Below are positions 7,108 to 12,900 of a stretch of 13,629 nt of DNA, in pieces. Positions within the stretch are counted from its first letter, which is position 1; the number at the start of each line of letters is the position of its first letter. Under the pieces are notes generated by a model that worked only from the letters and a program-made list of their open reading frames with translations, did not search any database and was not told the origin of the DNA. Source of the DNA: Moraxellaceae bacterium. Its GTDB lineage: Bacteria > Pseudomonadota > Gammaproteobacteria > Pseudomonadales > Moraxellaceae. The position numbers and the translations under genes were made by a program. The stretch is from positions 1-13,629 of the forward strand of contig JAUXNL010000188.1 of assembly GCA_030684415.1 (NCBI GenBank), given 5' to 3'.

Positions 7108-7998
7108 ATGGCCACGTCCGCCCGCACTTTGCGCACTGTCTCTCCTGTTGCCGCTGCCATTGCCACTCCTGATCACGTCAGCATCAAGCCCCAGCGCATG
7201 AACCTGCAGTTCAGCAGCGACACCCCGCGTTACTGGTTCGACAACGATCCGGTCGTGACCCACTTCCTCAATGCCATGTCGCTCAGCTTCCCTGACGGCG
7301 AACGGTTTTTTGTGGATTCGGTGCGTCAGTTCCGCGACCGCGTGGAAGACCCGAAGCGGCAGAAAGACATTTCCGGCTTCATTGGCCAGGAAGCCATGCA
7401 CTCGCTGGAGCACACCAGCTTCAACCGTTTCCTCGACACCAAGGGTTACGCCAAGCTGACCAAGCAGGCTGAAAAAACCGCGCGCCTTTTGCTGAAAGGC
7501 GCGTACATCCGTTTCACCACGCATGAGCAACTGGCGGCCACGGCGGCGCTAGAGCACCTGACCGCGATTCTGGCCGACGCCCTGCTGCGCGACGACAAGA
7601 CCATGGCCTCCATCCACCCCGGTGCGCGCGCCCTCTGGATGTGGCATGCCATCGAAGAAACCGAACACAAGGCTGTGGCCTTCGATCTGTATCAGGATGT
7701 GGATGGCCGTCATGCACAGCGCAAGTTCATGCTGATTGCCGGTACGGTTTTTCTAGCGGCCTACACCGGCGTTTTTACCTGGAAATTCCTCAAGCAGGAC
7801 GGGATGCACAAGCGTCCGTTGGTGCTGGCGCGTGGCCTGTGGAAGCTGTTCGGTCGCGATGGTCTTGTCACGCGCATCGTGCCGGACTACCTCGATTTTT
7901 TCCGCGACGACTTCCATCCCTGGATGCACGAGAACTCTGCGCTCATCGCCAAATGGCGCCGTCAGCTTGACGACATCCATGAGGCCCAGGCGGCTTGA
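7108..7998 (+). CDS. Ferritin-like diiron 'metal-dependent hydrolase' (PF10118-type)
   Basis: A 296-residue protein. The start ATG at 7108 is preceded by GAGG six bases upstream; an in-frame ATG at 7042 would add 22 residues and overlaps the putative promoter, so it was rejected. The candidate metal ligands are spaced like a diiron-carboxylate four-helix bundle: Glu65 (DGERFF), Glu95 and His98 with Glu101-His102 (GQEAMHSLEH), Glu149 (ALEHL), then Glu183/Glu184 and His187 (IEETEHKAVAFDLY). Residues 207-227 (FMLIAGTVFLAAYTGVF) are hydrophobic and may lie in or on the membrane. The family is annotated as predicted metal-dependent hydrolase, but the ligand set suggests redox or oxygenase chemistry. 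It is divergent from an AraC regulator, its likely controller. The substrate is unknown. Confidence 0.8.
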   Translation: MATSARTLRTVSPVAAAIATPDHVSIKPQRMNLQFSSDTPRYWFDNDPVVTHFLNAMSLSFPDGERFFVDSVRQFRDRVEDPKRQKDISGFIGQEAMHSLEHTSFNRFLDTKGYAKLTKQAEKTARLLLKGAYIRFTTHEQLAATAALEHLTAILADALLRDDKTMASIHPGARALWMWHAIEETEHKAVAFDLYQDVDGRHAQRKFMLIAGTVFLAAYTGVFTWKFLKQDGMHKRPLVLARGLWKLFGRDGLVTRIVPDYLDFFRDDFHPWMHENSALIAKWRRQLDDIHEAQAA

Positions 7999-8018
7999 GC
8001 CGCAGTTTGAAGAGGCTG

Positions 8019-8223
8019 CGCGTAAGCTGCTGTTTGGGAACTAACAGCTTGCTGAAAAAGTCCCTCCCGAGCTTTTTCAGCCCGCGATTCCGGCACGGTT
8101 CCGGAATCGTTCCACGCTGAATCAATCACTTGCGCGTGATTGATTCGCGACCCGGCCATCCTTGGCCGGGAAACAGCTTGCTGAAAAGCATTTTTCAGCA
8201 AGCTGTTAACGCGTAAGCTGCTG
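8019..8223. repeat. Multi-hairpin repeat element bracketed by 14-bp direct repeats
   Basis: The 14-bp direct repeat CGCGTAAGCTGCTG occurs at 8019-8032 and 8210-8223. Inside, TAACAGCTTGCTGAAAAA (8042-8059) is the exact inverse of 8191-8208. Between these lie consecutive hairpins: stem 8051-8060/8072-8081, stem 8085-8093/8101-8109, an 11-bp stem 8119-8129/8136-8146 with loop TTGCGC, stem CCCGGCCA/TGGCCGGG 8151-8158/8163-8170, and a 16-bp stem 8172-8187/8192-8207. No open frame of protein-like quality is present. It resembles a small non-autonomous (MITE-like) element or a structured interspersed repeat. The last hairpins may also act as a transcription end for the gene stopping at 7998. Confidence 0.7.
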
Positions 8224-8304
8224 GAGTGAGAGGCAACACCTGAGCTGGCTCCCAAGTAAAAGCGTGATTTGTCTGAACGAAGCGCGGATCGCCTGAACTG
8301 GCCC

Positions 8305-8347
8305 CGCCCATAAAAAATCCCGGCATTGCCGGGATTTTTTATGGGCG
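8305..8347. terminator. Strong bidirectional intrinsic terminator
   Basis: A perfect 21-bp inverted repeat: 8305-8325 pairs with 8327-8347 around one central base. It has a GC-rich core CCCGGCA/TGCCGGG flanked by A6 on the left and T6 on the right, so each strand gives a GC hairpin followed by a U-run. It lies 16 bases past the fpr stop on the minus strand and also faces plus-strand transcription arriving from the diiron gene. Confidence 0.9.
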
Positions 8348-8363
8348 CGTTCGCGCGTGCGAA

Positions 8364-9137
8364 TCACTTCTCGACGAAGGCGCGCTCGATCACATAATCA
8401 CCCGGCTTGTTACTGGTGCCTTCGGTGAAGCCGCGCTCTTCGAGAATCACGACGAGGTCTTTGAGCATGCTCGGGCTACCGCAAATCATCACGCGGTCGG
8501 TTTCCGGGTTCAGCTCGGGCAGGCCGATGTCAGCGGCAAACTTGCCGCTGTTGATAAGGTCGGTCAGGCGGCCCTGGTTCTTGTAGTCCTCGCGCGTCAC
8601 GGTTGGGTAATACACCAGTTTTTCGCGTACCAGCTCGCCGAAAAATTCGTTTTCGGGCAGCTCTTTGGTGATGTAGTCGTGATAGCCCAGTTCGCTGACT
8701 TCACGCACGCCGTGGGTGAGCACGACCTTGTCGAACGCTTCGTAGAACTCGGGGTCGCGGATCACGCTCATGAAGGGCGCAAGACCGGTGCCGGTGCTGA
8801 GCATGTACAGGTTCTTGCCCGGCTTCAGGTTGTCCATGATCAACGAGCCGGTGGGCTTGCGGCTGACCATCAGCGTGTCACCCACCTTCAAGTGTTGCAG
8901 GCGCGAGGTGAGCGGGCCGTCCTGGACCTTGATGCTGTAGAACTCGAGATGTTCTTCGTAGTGCGCGCTGACGATGGAGTAGGCGCGCATCAGCGGCTTG
9001 CCGTTCACTTCCAGGCCGATCATCACGAACTGGCCGGTCTTGAAACGCAGGGCAGGGTCGCGTGTGGTGGTGAAGCTGAACAGGGTGTCGTTCCAGTGAT
9101 GGACGCTGAGTACGGTTTCGTTGGCGAAGGCGGACAT
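8364..9137 (-). CDS. fpr: Ferredoxin-NADP+ reductase
   Basis: A 257-residue FAD flavoprotein moving electrons between NADPH and ferredoxin or flavodoxin in the cytosol. The sequence closely follows the Pseudomonas Fpr pattern: start region VLSVHHWNDTLFSFTTTRDP, FAD-binding RAYSI (51-55), the SIKVQDGPLTSRLQHLK segment, NADP-binding STGTGLAPF (114-122), CGSPSML near 216 and the C-terminal GDYVIERAFVEK. Start ATG at 9137 gives the usual family length; an upstream in-frame start at 9212 would add 25 low-quality residues. It appears monocistronic, ending at the terminator at 8305-8347. In Pseudomonas, fpr responds to oxidative stress through a LysR regulator; no such regulator is present here. It could serve the P450 in this window via a ferredoxin, but that is inference. 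Confidence 0.93.
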   Translation of the reverse strand: MSAFANETVLSVHHWNDTLFSFTTTRDPALRFKTGQFVMIGLEVNGKPLMRAYSIVSAHYEEHLEFYSIKVQDGPLTSRLQHLKVGDTLMVSRKPTGSLIMDNLKPGKNLYMLSTGTGLAPFMSVIRDPEFYEAFDKVVLTHGVREVSELGYHDYITKELPENEFFGELVREKLVYYPTVTREDYKNQGRLTDLINSGKFAADIGLPELNPETDRVMICGSPSMLKDLVVILEERGFTEGTSNKPGDYVIERAFVEK

Positions 9138-9237
9138 GGGGCCGGTCTCGTCGTTGGCTGTGGTGGGGCTGGCGGGTAGCCGGCCGCGGTGTCGGGTCCG
9201 GACGTGGTGCATCCGGGTGCGCTTTGTATCAAGGCCG

Positions 9238-9280
9238 GCTTATAAGCTCAAATGCATATTTCTGATGGAATCATGCATTT
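9238..9280 (-). promoter_or_regulatory. Candidate fpr promoter/operator region
   Basis: Upstream of fpr, AAATGCAT (9250-9257) and ATGCATTT (9273-9280) form an 8-bp inverted repeat with centres 23 bp apart, about two helical turns. The perfect palindrome GCTTATAAGC (9238-9247) contains TATAAG on the minus strand as a possible -10; the hexamer at the -35 position is poor. The layout fits a dimeric activator bound at the -35 region, but no regulator can be named. Confidence 0.35.
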
Positions 9281-9488
9281 TTGCTGATGGCCTATGGCCG
9301 GTAAACCATTCTACGCAGATGCGCTGATGGCTGGCTTGACGGTAGTCAGTCGCTGGTTTGACCGCAGAGGACAGCATCCAGGTGTGCCCGGCGGCTCTTG
9401 ATACATGGCGCCTGCGGTGGCGGGGCGCCTATGCTGGGCTTTGCTTTTTTGCTTGCTGCCGCGCCCAGCGCGATGAGGATGCCCCGAC

Positions 9489-9992
9489 GTGAATTTCTCC
9501 CTGAGCCAGGATTACCCGGTCAGTCTGGATGTGCTGTGGCCGGTTTATGGTCACCCTGTGTATCTGGAGGCCAAATACCGTGCCTTGGGGGCGCAACGCA
9601 TTGACGTGCAGGACGCCTTTACCGACGAAAACGAAATCTGTGTGCGTCTTGAGCGGACGATCAGCCCGGACCTCGACCGGGTGCCGGAGTGGGCGCGGCG
9701 GATGGTCGCCCGCGATTACGTGATGCGGCACGAAAACCATTGCCGGCGTACGTCGCCGCAGCATTCCGATGTCAGCCTGCGCATCACGCCGCTGGGCTCG
9801 CCGGTGAACATTTCCGCGCGCGGCACCTTTGGTGAGGTGCGCACGGGGCAGACACGGCTGGCGCTGGTCTTCGAGGTGCAGTGCAGCCTTCCGTTGGTGG
9901 GGCGCAAGGTGGCCGAGATTTTTGCCGGCAAGATCCGCGAGGCGCTGGTGGAAGACCACGAATTCACCTTGGCGTATATCGGCCAGCGCTGA
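9489..9992 (+). CDS. DUF2505-family protein (START/SRPBCC-like fold)
   Basis: A 167-residue protein beginning with GTG at 9489, with GAGG about ten bases upstream. The opening MNFSLSQDYPVSLDVLWPVYGHPVYLEAKYRALG and the later pattern of alternating beta strands with a C-terminal helix (VGRKVAEIFAGKIREALVEDHEF, about 138-160) fit the DUF2505 family, which is related to START/polyketide-cyclase lipid-binding folds. The function of the family is unknown; a hydrophobic ligand pocket is plausible. No signal peptide or membrane span is seen. It stands alone between fpr and the REP cluster, with a 12-bp hairpin after its stop. Confidence 0.75.
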   Translation: MNFSLSQDYPVSLDVLWPVYGHPVYLEAKYRALGAQRIDVQDAFTDENEICVRLERTISPDLDRVPEWARRMVARDYVMRHENHCRRTSPQHSDVSLRITPLGSPVNISARGTFGEVRTGQTRLALVFEVQCSLPLVGRKVAEIFAGKIREALVEDHEFTLAYIGQR

Positions 9993-10010
9993 CACTGCTG
10001 TGAACTCTTC

Positions 10011-10038
10011 CCGCAGGGCAGGCACACCTGCCCTGCGG
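10011..10038 (+). terminator. 12-bp hairpin after the DUF2505 gene
   Basis: CCGCAGGGCAGG (10011-10022) pairs perfectly with CCTGCCCTGCGG (10027-10038) around loop CACA, 18 bases after the stop codon. No T-run follows, so it may act as a transcript-stabilising stem or a weak terminator and is not a canonical intrinsic terminator. Confidence 0.5.
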
Positions 10039-10064
10039 ATGCCTGGCTGAACTCGTATCGACAA

Positions 10065-10172
10065 CGGTTCTGTCCTTGTGGGAGCGGCTTTAGCCGCGAA
10101 GATGCTGGAGGAGGGTTTATAGCGGGCTATTCGCGGCTAAAGCCGCTCCCACAGGTACTGCTCCCACAGAGG
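10065..10172. repeat. REP pair (BIME) copy 1
   Basis: TGTGGGAGCGGCTTTAGCC... at 10077-10100 and its exact inverse at 10130-10153 form a long imperfect palindrome with a 29-base centre. It is followed by a second short unit, CTGCTCCCACAGAGG. The copy shares about 90 bp with copy 2, beginning at CGGTTCTG (10065). This is the REP family mobilised by RAYT (TnpA_REP) transposases; no RAYT gene is in the window. Confidence 0.85.
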
Positions 10173-10321
10173 TCGTTGTAGCGGAGGAGTTGGTGGCGGT
10201 TCGGGCGGCTGCCTGTGTTGTGCGTGTGAGTCCGCATCCTCATTTGCAAAGGCTCGGTGTGGCCATCGGCTGGGGGCTAGATGGTCATTGCGTGTGTGGA
10301 TGCTTCCAAAAGCTGTGCGGT

Positions 10322-10474
10322 CGGTTCTGCCCTTGTGGGAGCGGCTTTAGCCGCGAAGATGTTGGGGGAGGATTTATAGCGGGCTATTCGCGGCTAAAGC
10401 CGCTCCCACAGAGTCCGCTCCCACAGAATCCGCTCCCACAGAATCCGCTCCTGCGGGGGCTGCTCCCACAGAAG
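10322..10474. repeat. REP pair (BIME) copy 2 with 15-bp tandem tail
   Basis: Arms at 10334-10357 and 10387-10410 repeat copy 1 almost base for base, including the inner GATG..GGAGG..TTTATAGCGGGCTA segment. From 10400 the terminal CCGCTCCCACAGAGT is reiterated as five 15-bp units (10400-10414, 10415-10429, 10430-10444, 10445-10459, 10460-10474), the fourth and fifth diverged. Translation of this stretch gives an open frame of 97 codons that is not a gene. Confidence 0.85.
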
Positions 10475-10509
10475 CTGTGGTAACGGCGGGGCCGCAGGCG
10501 TGCAGGGCC

Positions 10510-11124
10510 TCAGGGGCTGGCGGGCGCTGAGCTGCTGCGCAGGTAGCCGGTAATCATCACGGTCAGTCCATCCACGATGTCGTCTTCTTTCAGCAGCCCG
10601 CTGTCCTGGCTTATGAAGCGCACCAGCGTGAACAGCACGCTGTTGTAGGTGATGAAGAGCCGTACCGGCAGGTTTTCCACCGGGTATTTGCCCACATGCT
10701 GCAAGAAGTAGAGGCGGCCGATATCCATGATGTGGCGCTCCAGCACGTCAGCGACGCGGTCGACCGGCAGGCGGTGCCAGTTGCGGGCCAGCTCAAGGTA
10801 GAAGCCTTCGTCCTCGTGCATATAGGTGAGCGTGACCCGGATGGCCATGCGCACCATGTCCTCCAGCTCCAGCTTCCCCGCCAGGCCGACTTGCTGGTTG
10901 AGCAGACGGGTGAGGTCGTGTGCGAGCTTTTCCAGCAGGGCGGCGATCAGCGCCTCCTTGCTGTCGAAGTATTGGTAGAGTGAGCCCACGCTTACCCCGG
11001 CCGTCTCGGCTATCAAGGGGGTGGTGGTGCCATCCAGACCATTTTTGGCGATGCAGCGGGCCGTGGCTTCAACCAGGGTGTCGACCATCTGACGGGAGCG
11101 TTGCTGCTGGGGCTTTTTGCGCAT
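10510..11124 (-). CDS. TetR-family transcriptional regulator
   Basis: A 204-residue regulator with the N-terminal TetR DNA-binding domain: helix 1 RQMVDTLVEATARCIAKNG (11-29), then TTPLIAETAGVSVGSLYQYF (34-53), the classic helix-turn-helix with the GSLYQYFDSKEALI signature. The remaining residues (about 65-204) are an all-helical ligand-binding and dimerisation domain whose ligand cannot be predicted. Start ATG at 11124 has GGAG eight bases upstream. It is divergent from the MpaB-type oxygenase and P450 genes, which it most likely represses, along with itself. The REP cluster follows its stop codon and may end its transcript. Confidence 0.9.
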   Translation of the reverse strand: MRKKPQQQRSRQMVDTLVEATARCIAKNGLDGTTTPLIAETAGVSVGSLYQYFDSKEALIAALLEKLAHDLTRLLNQQVGLAGKLELEDMVRMAIRVTLTYMHEDEGFYLELARNWHRLPVDRVADVLERHIMDIGRLYFLQHVGKYPVENLPVRLFITYNSVLFTLVRFISQDSGLLKEDDIVDGLTVMITGYLRSSSAPASP

Positions 11125-11531
11125 GGAGAGTGCTCCGTTGGTGGTGCTGGCTCAGGAACTTACGTGAAGCTCGAGGTCTTGTGCGGCGGGCTTGGTGTCG
11201 CCGCGGGTATTTCCATCAAGGAAGCTCGGGATGGCCCGGCCGGCTTTCGATGCATCTGTCGCCACTGTCTGAAAACGAAGGACGCCTGCCTGAAAACAAA
11301 GGACTCCTGCGTCGCCTCGTCGAGAGTCGCCAGTGGAGGCGTCAGGGCGACCAATGTGAGGTTGCGCAGCGACTCCCTGATGCACAGGGCTCACGCCATC
11401 CCTATTTTCGGCGAGGCATGCTTCCGGCGACGACCTGTTGCCTCTTCCTTCCGGAGGGCATGAACGCGAATTGAACGCGAATGCATATTCGCATTAGTGT
11501 CCGTGACATACCAGACGTCCCGGAGACGCCC
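11125..11531. promoter_or_regulatory. Divergent control region between tetR-type and mpaB-type genes
   Basis: A spacer of about 407 bp with three kinds of local repeat. Two adjacent 21-bp units (11269-11289 and 11290-11310) match at 19 positions around CTGAAAAC.AAGGAC. TGAACGCGAAT is directly repeated at 11461-11471 and 11472-11482. The inverted repeat GCGAAT-GCAT-ATTCGC spans 11477-11492, about 40 bp before the oxygenase start, and is the best candidate for a TetR operator. No convincing -35/-10 pair was identified. Confidence 0.45.
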
Positions 11532-12794
11532 ATGACTGCCCCTGCTTCCAGTGCTCGCCCCGTTCCCACCCGCGCTCGACCGTTCACCAAGGCCGGCCGG
11601 CGCAAACCGTTCTGGATGAAGCTGGTGGTCGGCCGGGACATGGCCCCGACCGAGCCTGAGTGGCGCGCGATGGTTGATGCGCTCTGGGATGGTGATCGCC
11701 CGATGGACGATCTGGTCGAGTGGATGTTTGCCAGCAACCCGCGTGAAGCACGAGCGCTGTTCGACCGCGCCATCAGCGAGGGTATCGGCAGCATCCCGGA
11801 TGCACCCCAGCCACTGCGCGATTTTTTCAAAGAGGTAGAGAGGACACCGGCCTGGCTCGATCGTGAACTGCTGGAAGAAGGGGTGAGCTTCATCCACCGC
11901 ACCGGGCTTGCAGGACCGTATGTGTTGCGTGATTTCGCGCTCATGGGCGGCTATCTGCTGTCGGGCTTCAACAAGGCGCTGGTGCTGACCGGCGCGCTCA
12001 ACAAAGGCGCCTCGCAGCGCATCGCGGAAACAGGCAAGTGGTGGATCGACTGCACTGAGCACGGCGGCATGGAGCGCTTCGGCGCGGGCTTCAAATCGAC
12101 GATTCATGTGCGCATGGTGCATGCGATGGTGCGCCGGCATCTGCCTAAAAATCCGGAATGGAACAACGCGGAATACGGCATTCCCGTGAACCAGATCGAC
12201 ATGGTGGCGACGTATCTCGCCTTCGGACCGGTGATGTTGATGGGCATGCGTGCGCTCGGCATTCCGGTGCTGCCGCGCGAATCACGTGCCGTCATGCATT
12301 TGTGGAAATACGCCGGCTGGCTGATGGGCGTGCAAGACAAATGGCTGGTCGATGACGAGCGCGCCGGCCTTGTGCTGCTCTATCAGACCTACATGACGCA
12401 AAGCCGTCCGGACTGGACCAGCAAAGAATTGGGCCATGCGTTGTCGCTGGAGCCGCTGGACCGCACGCTGCCCTGGCTCAAGGACTGGCCGCGTCTGCAC
12501 GAGCTGCGCGTGAAAATGCTTTACCAGCAGCACCTCAGCGTGACCAGCCTGTTTTTCGGTAAGCAGCAGCGCCGCCAGTTGGGCTTGCCCGAGACCGTAT
12601 TGCCGTGGTTTCCGCTGCTCACCGCCGGACCGCGCTTTGTGCGCTACACCAGCCAGAGCCTGTTGCCGGGCACACGCCGTCGGTTGGAAGAAAAGGGCCG
12701 GGCCGAACAGTTGGAGGCGCTCGGCACCATGTTTGGTGAGAAAGAGCACGACATCATTCGCCCCGGCGAAACGCATCCCGCGCACATCCGCTGA
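11532..12794 (+). CDS. MpaB/Lcp-like oxygenase, DUF2236 heme protein
   Basis: A 420-residue protein of the oxygenase MpaB / latex-clearing-protein (DUF2236) family, whose characterised members bind heme b and oxidise hydrophobic substrates such as polyisoprene. The conserved core SQRIAETGKWW supplies Arg163 and Thr167, and IHVRMVHAMVRR supplies His197; the Arg-Thr-His spacing equals that recalled for R164, T168 and H198 of Lcp, where the His is the proximal heme ligand. The Lcp-specific Lys beside the Thr is Glu166 here, so rubber cleavage is not implied. Hydrophobic segments lie around 128-155 and 222-245. Start ATG at 11532 has GGAG six bases upstream; an in-frame ATG at 11481 lies within the putative operator. 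It is followed 106 bp later by a P450 and divergent from TetR. No signal peptide is evident. Confidence 0.82.
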   Translation: MTAPASSARPVPTRARPFTKAGRRKPFWMKLVVGRDMAPTEPEWRAMVDALWDGDRPMDDLVEWMFASNPREARALFDRAISEGIGSIPDAPQPLRDFFKEVERTPAWLDRELLEEGVSFIHRTGLAGPYVLRDFALMGGYLLSGFNKALVLTGALNKGASQRIAETGKWWIDCTEHGGMERFGAGFKSTIHVRMVHAMVRRHLPKNPEWNNAEYGIPVNQIDMVATYLAFGPVMLMGMRALGIPVLPRESRAVMHLWKYAGWLMGVQDKWLVDDERAGLVLLYQTYMTQSRPDWTSKELGHALSLEPLDRTLPWLKDWPRLHELRVKMLYQQHLSVTSLFFGKQQRRQLGLPETVLPWFPLLTAGPRFVRYTSQSLLPGTRRRLEEKGRAEQLEALGTMFGEKEHDIIRPGETHPAHIR

Positions 12795-12828
12795 AGTGTG
12801 CGGAGAAAAAGTTTCAGCCCGCTGCCAG

Positions 12829-12884
12829 ATCCCGGTGAAAGGATTCAACAATAAATTCCGGGATTTTGAACGCCGCCATGGCGG
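12829..12884. promoter_or_regulatory. Two short inverted repeats ahead of the P450 gene
   Basis: ATCCCGG (12829-12835) pairs with CCGGGAT (12858-12864), followed by TTTT, and the 12-bp palindrome CCGCCATGGCGG sits at 12873-12884, close to the P450 ribosome site. They may modulate read-through or translation between the oxygenase and the P450. The arms are short, so this is weakly supported. Confidence 0.25.
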
Positions 12885-12900
12885 TGACCAGGAGAACAAC

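Noticed and set aside
7006..7530. N-terminal extension of the AraC-type protein up to 7530
   Set aside because: The extension would cross the divergent promoter and overlap the diiron gene, and the sensor domain begins right after the GTG at 7005.
7832..8044. Short plus-strand frame ending EEAARKLLFGN after the diiron gene
   Set aside because: Most of it is an out-of-frame overlap with the diiron gene. Only the last 15 or so codons look protein-like, so it was noted with the insertion idea and not called as a gene.
10400..10474. Possible CRISPR-like array
   Set aside because: The 15-bp units are contiguous with no spacers and derive from a REP tail; no cas gene is present.
10190..10483. Plus-strand frame of 97 codons with CGSGFSRE...RLKPLPQ
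   Set aside because: It is a translation of the REP/BIME repeat and its 15-bp tail, a well-known spurious gene call.
10920..11474. Plus-strand frame of 184 codons across the TetR start and control region
   Set aside because: It overlaps the N-terminus of a clear TetR gene on the other strand and has a low-complexity Arg/Gly/Trp composition without a ribosome site.
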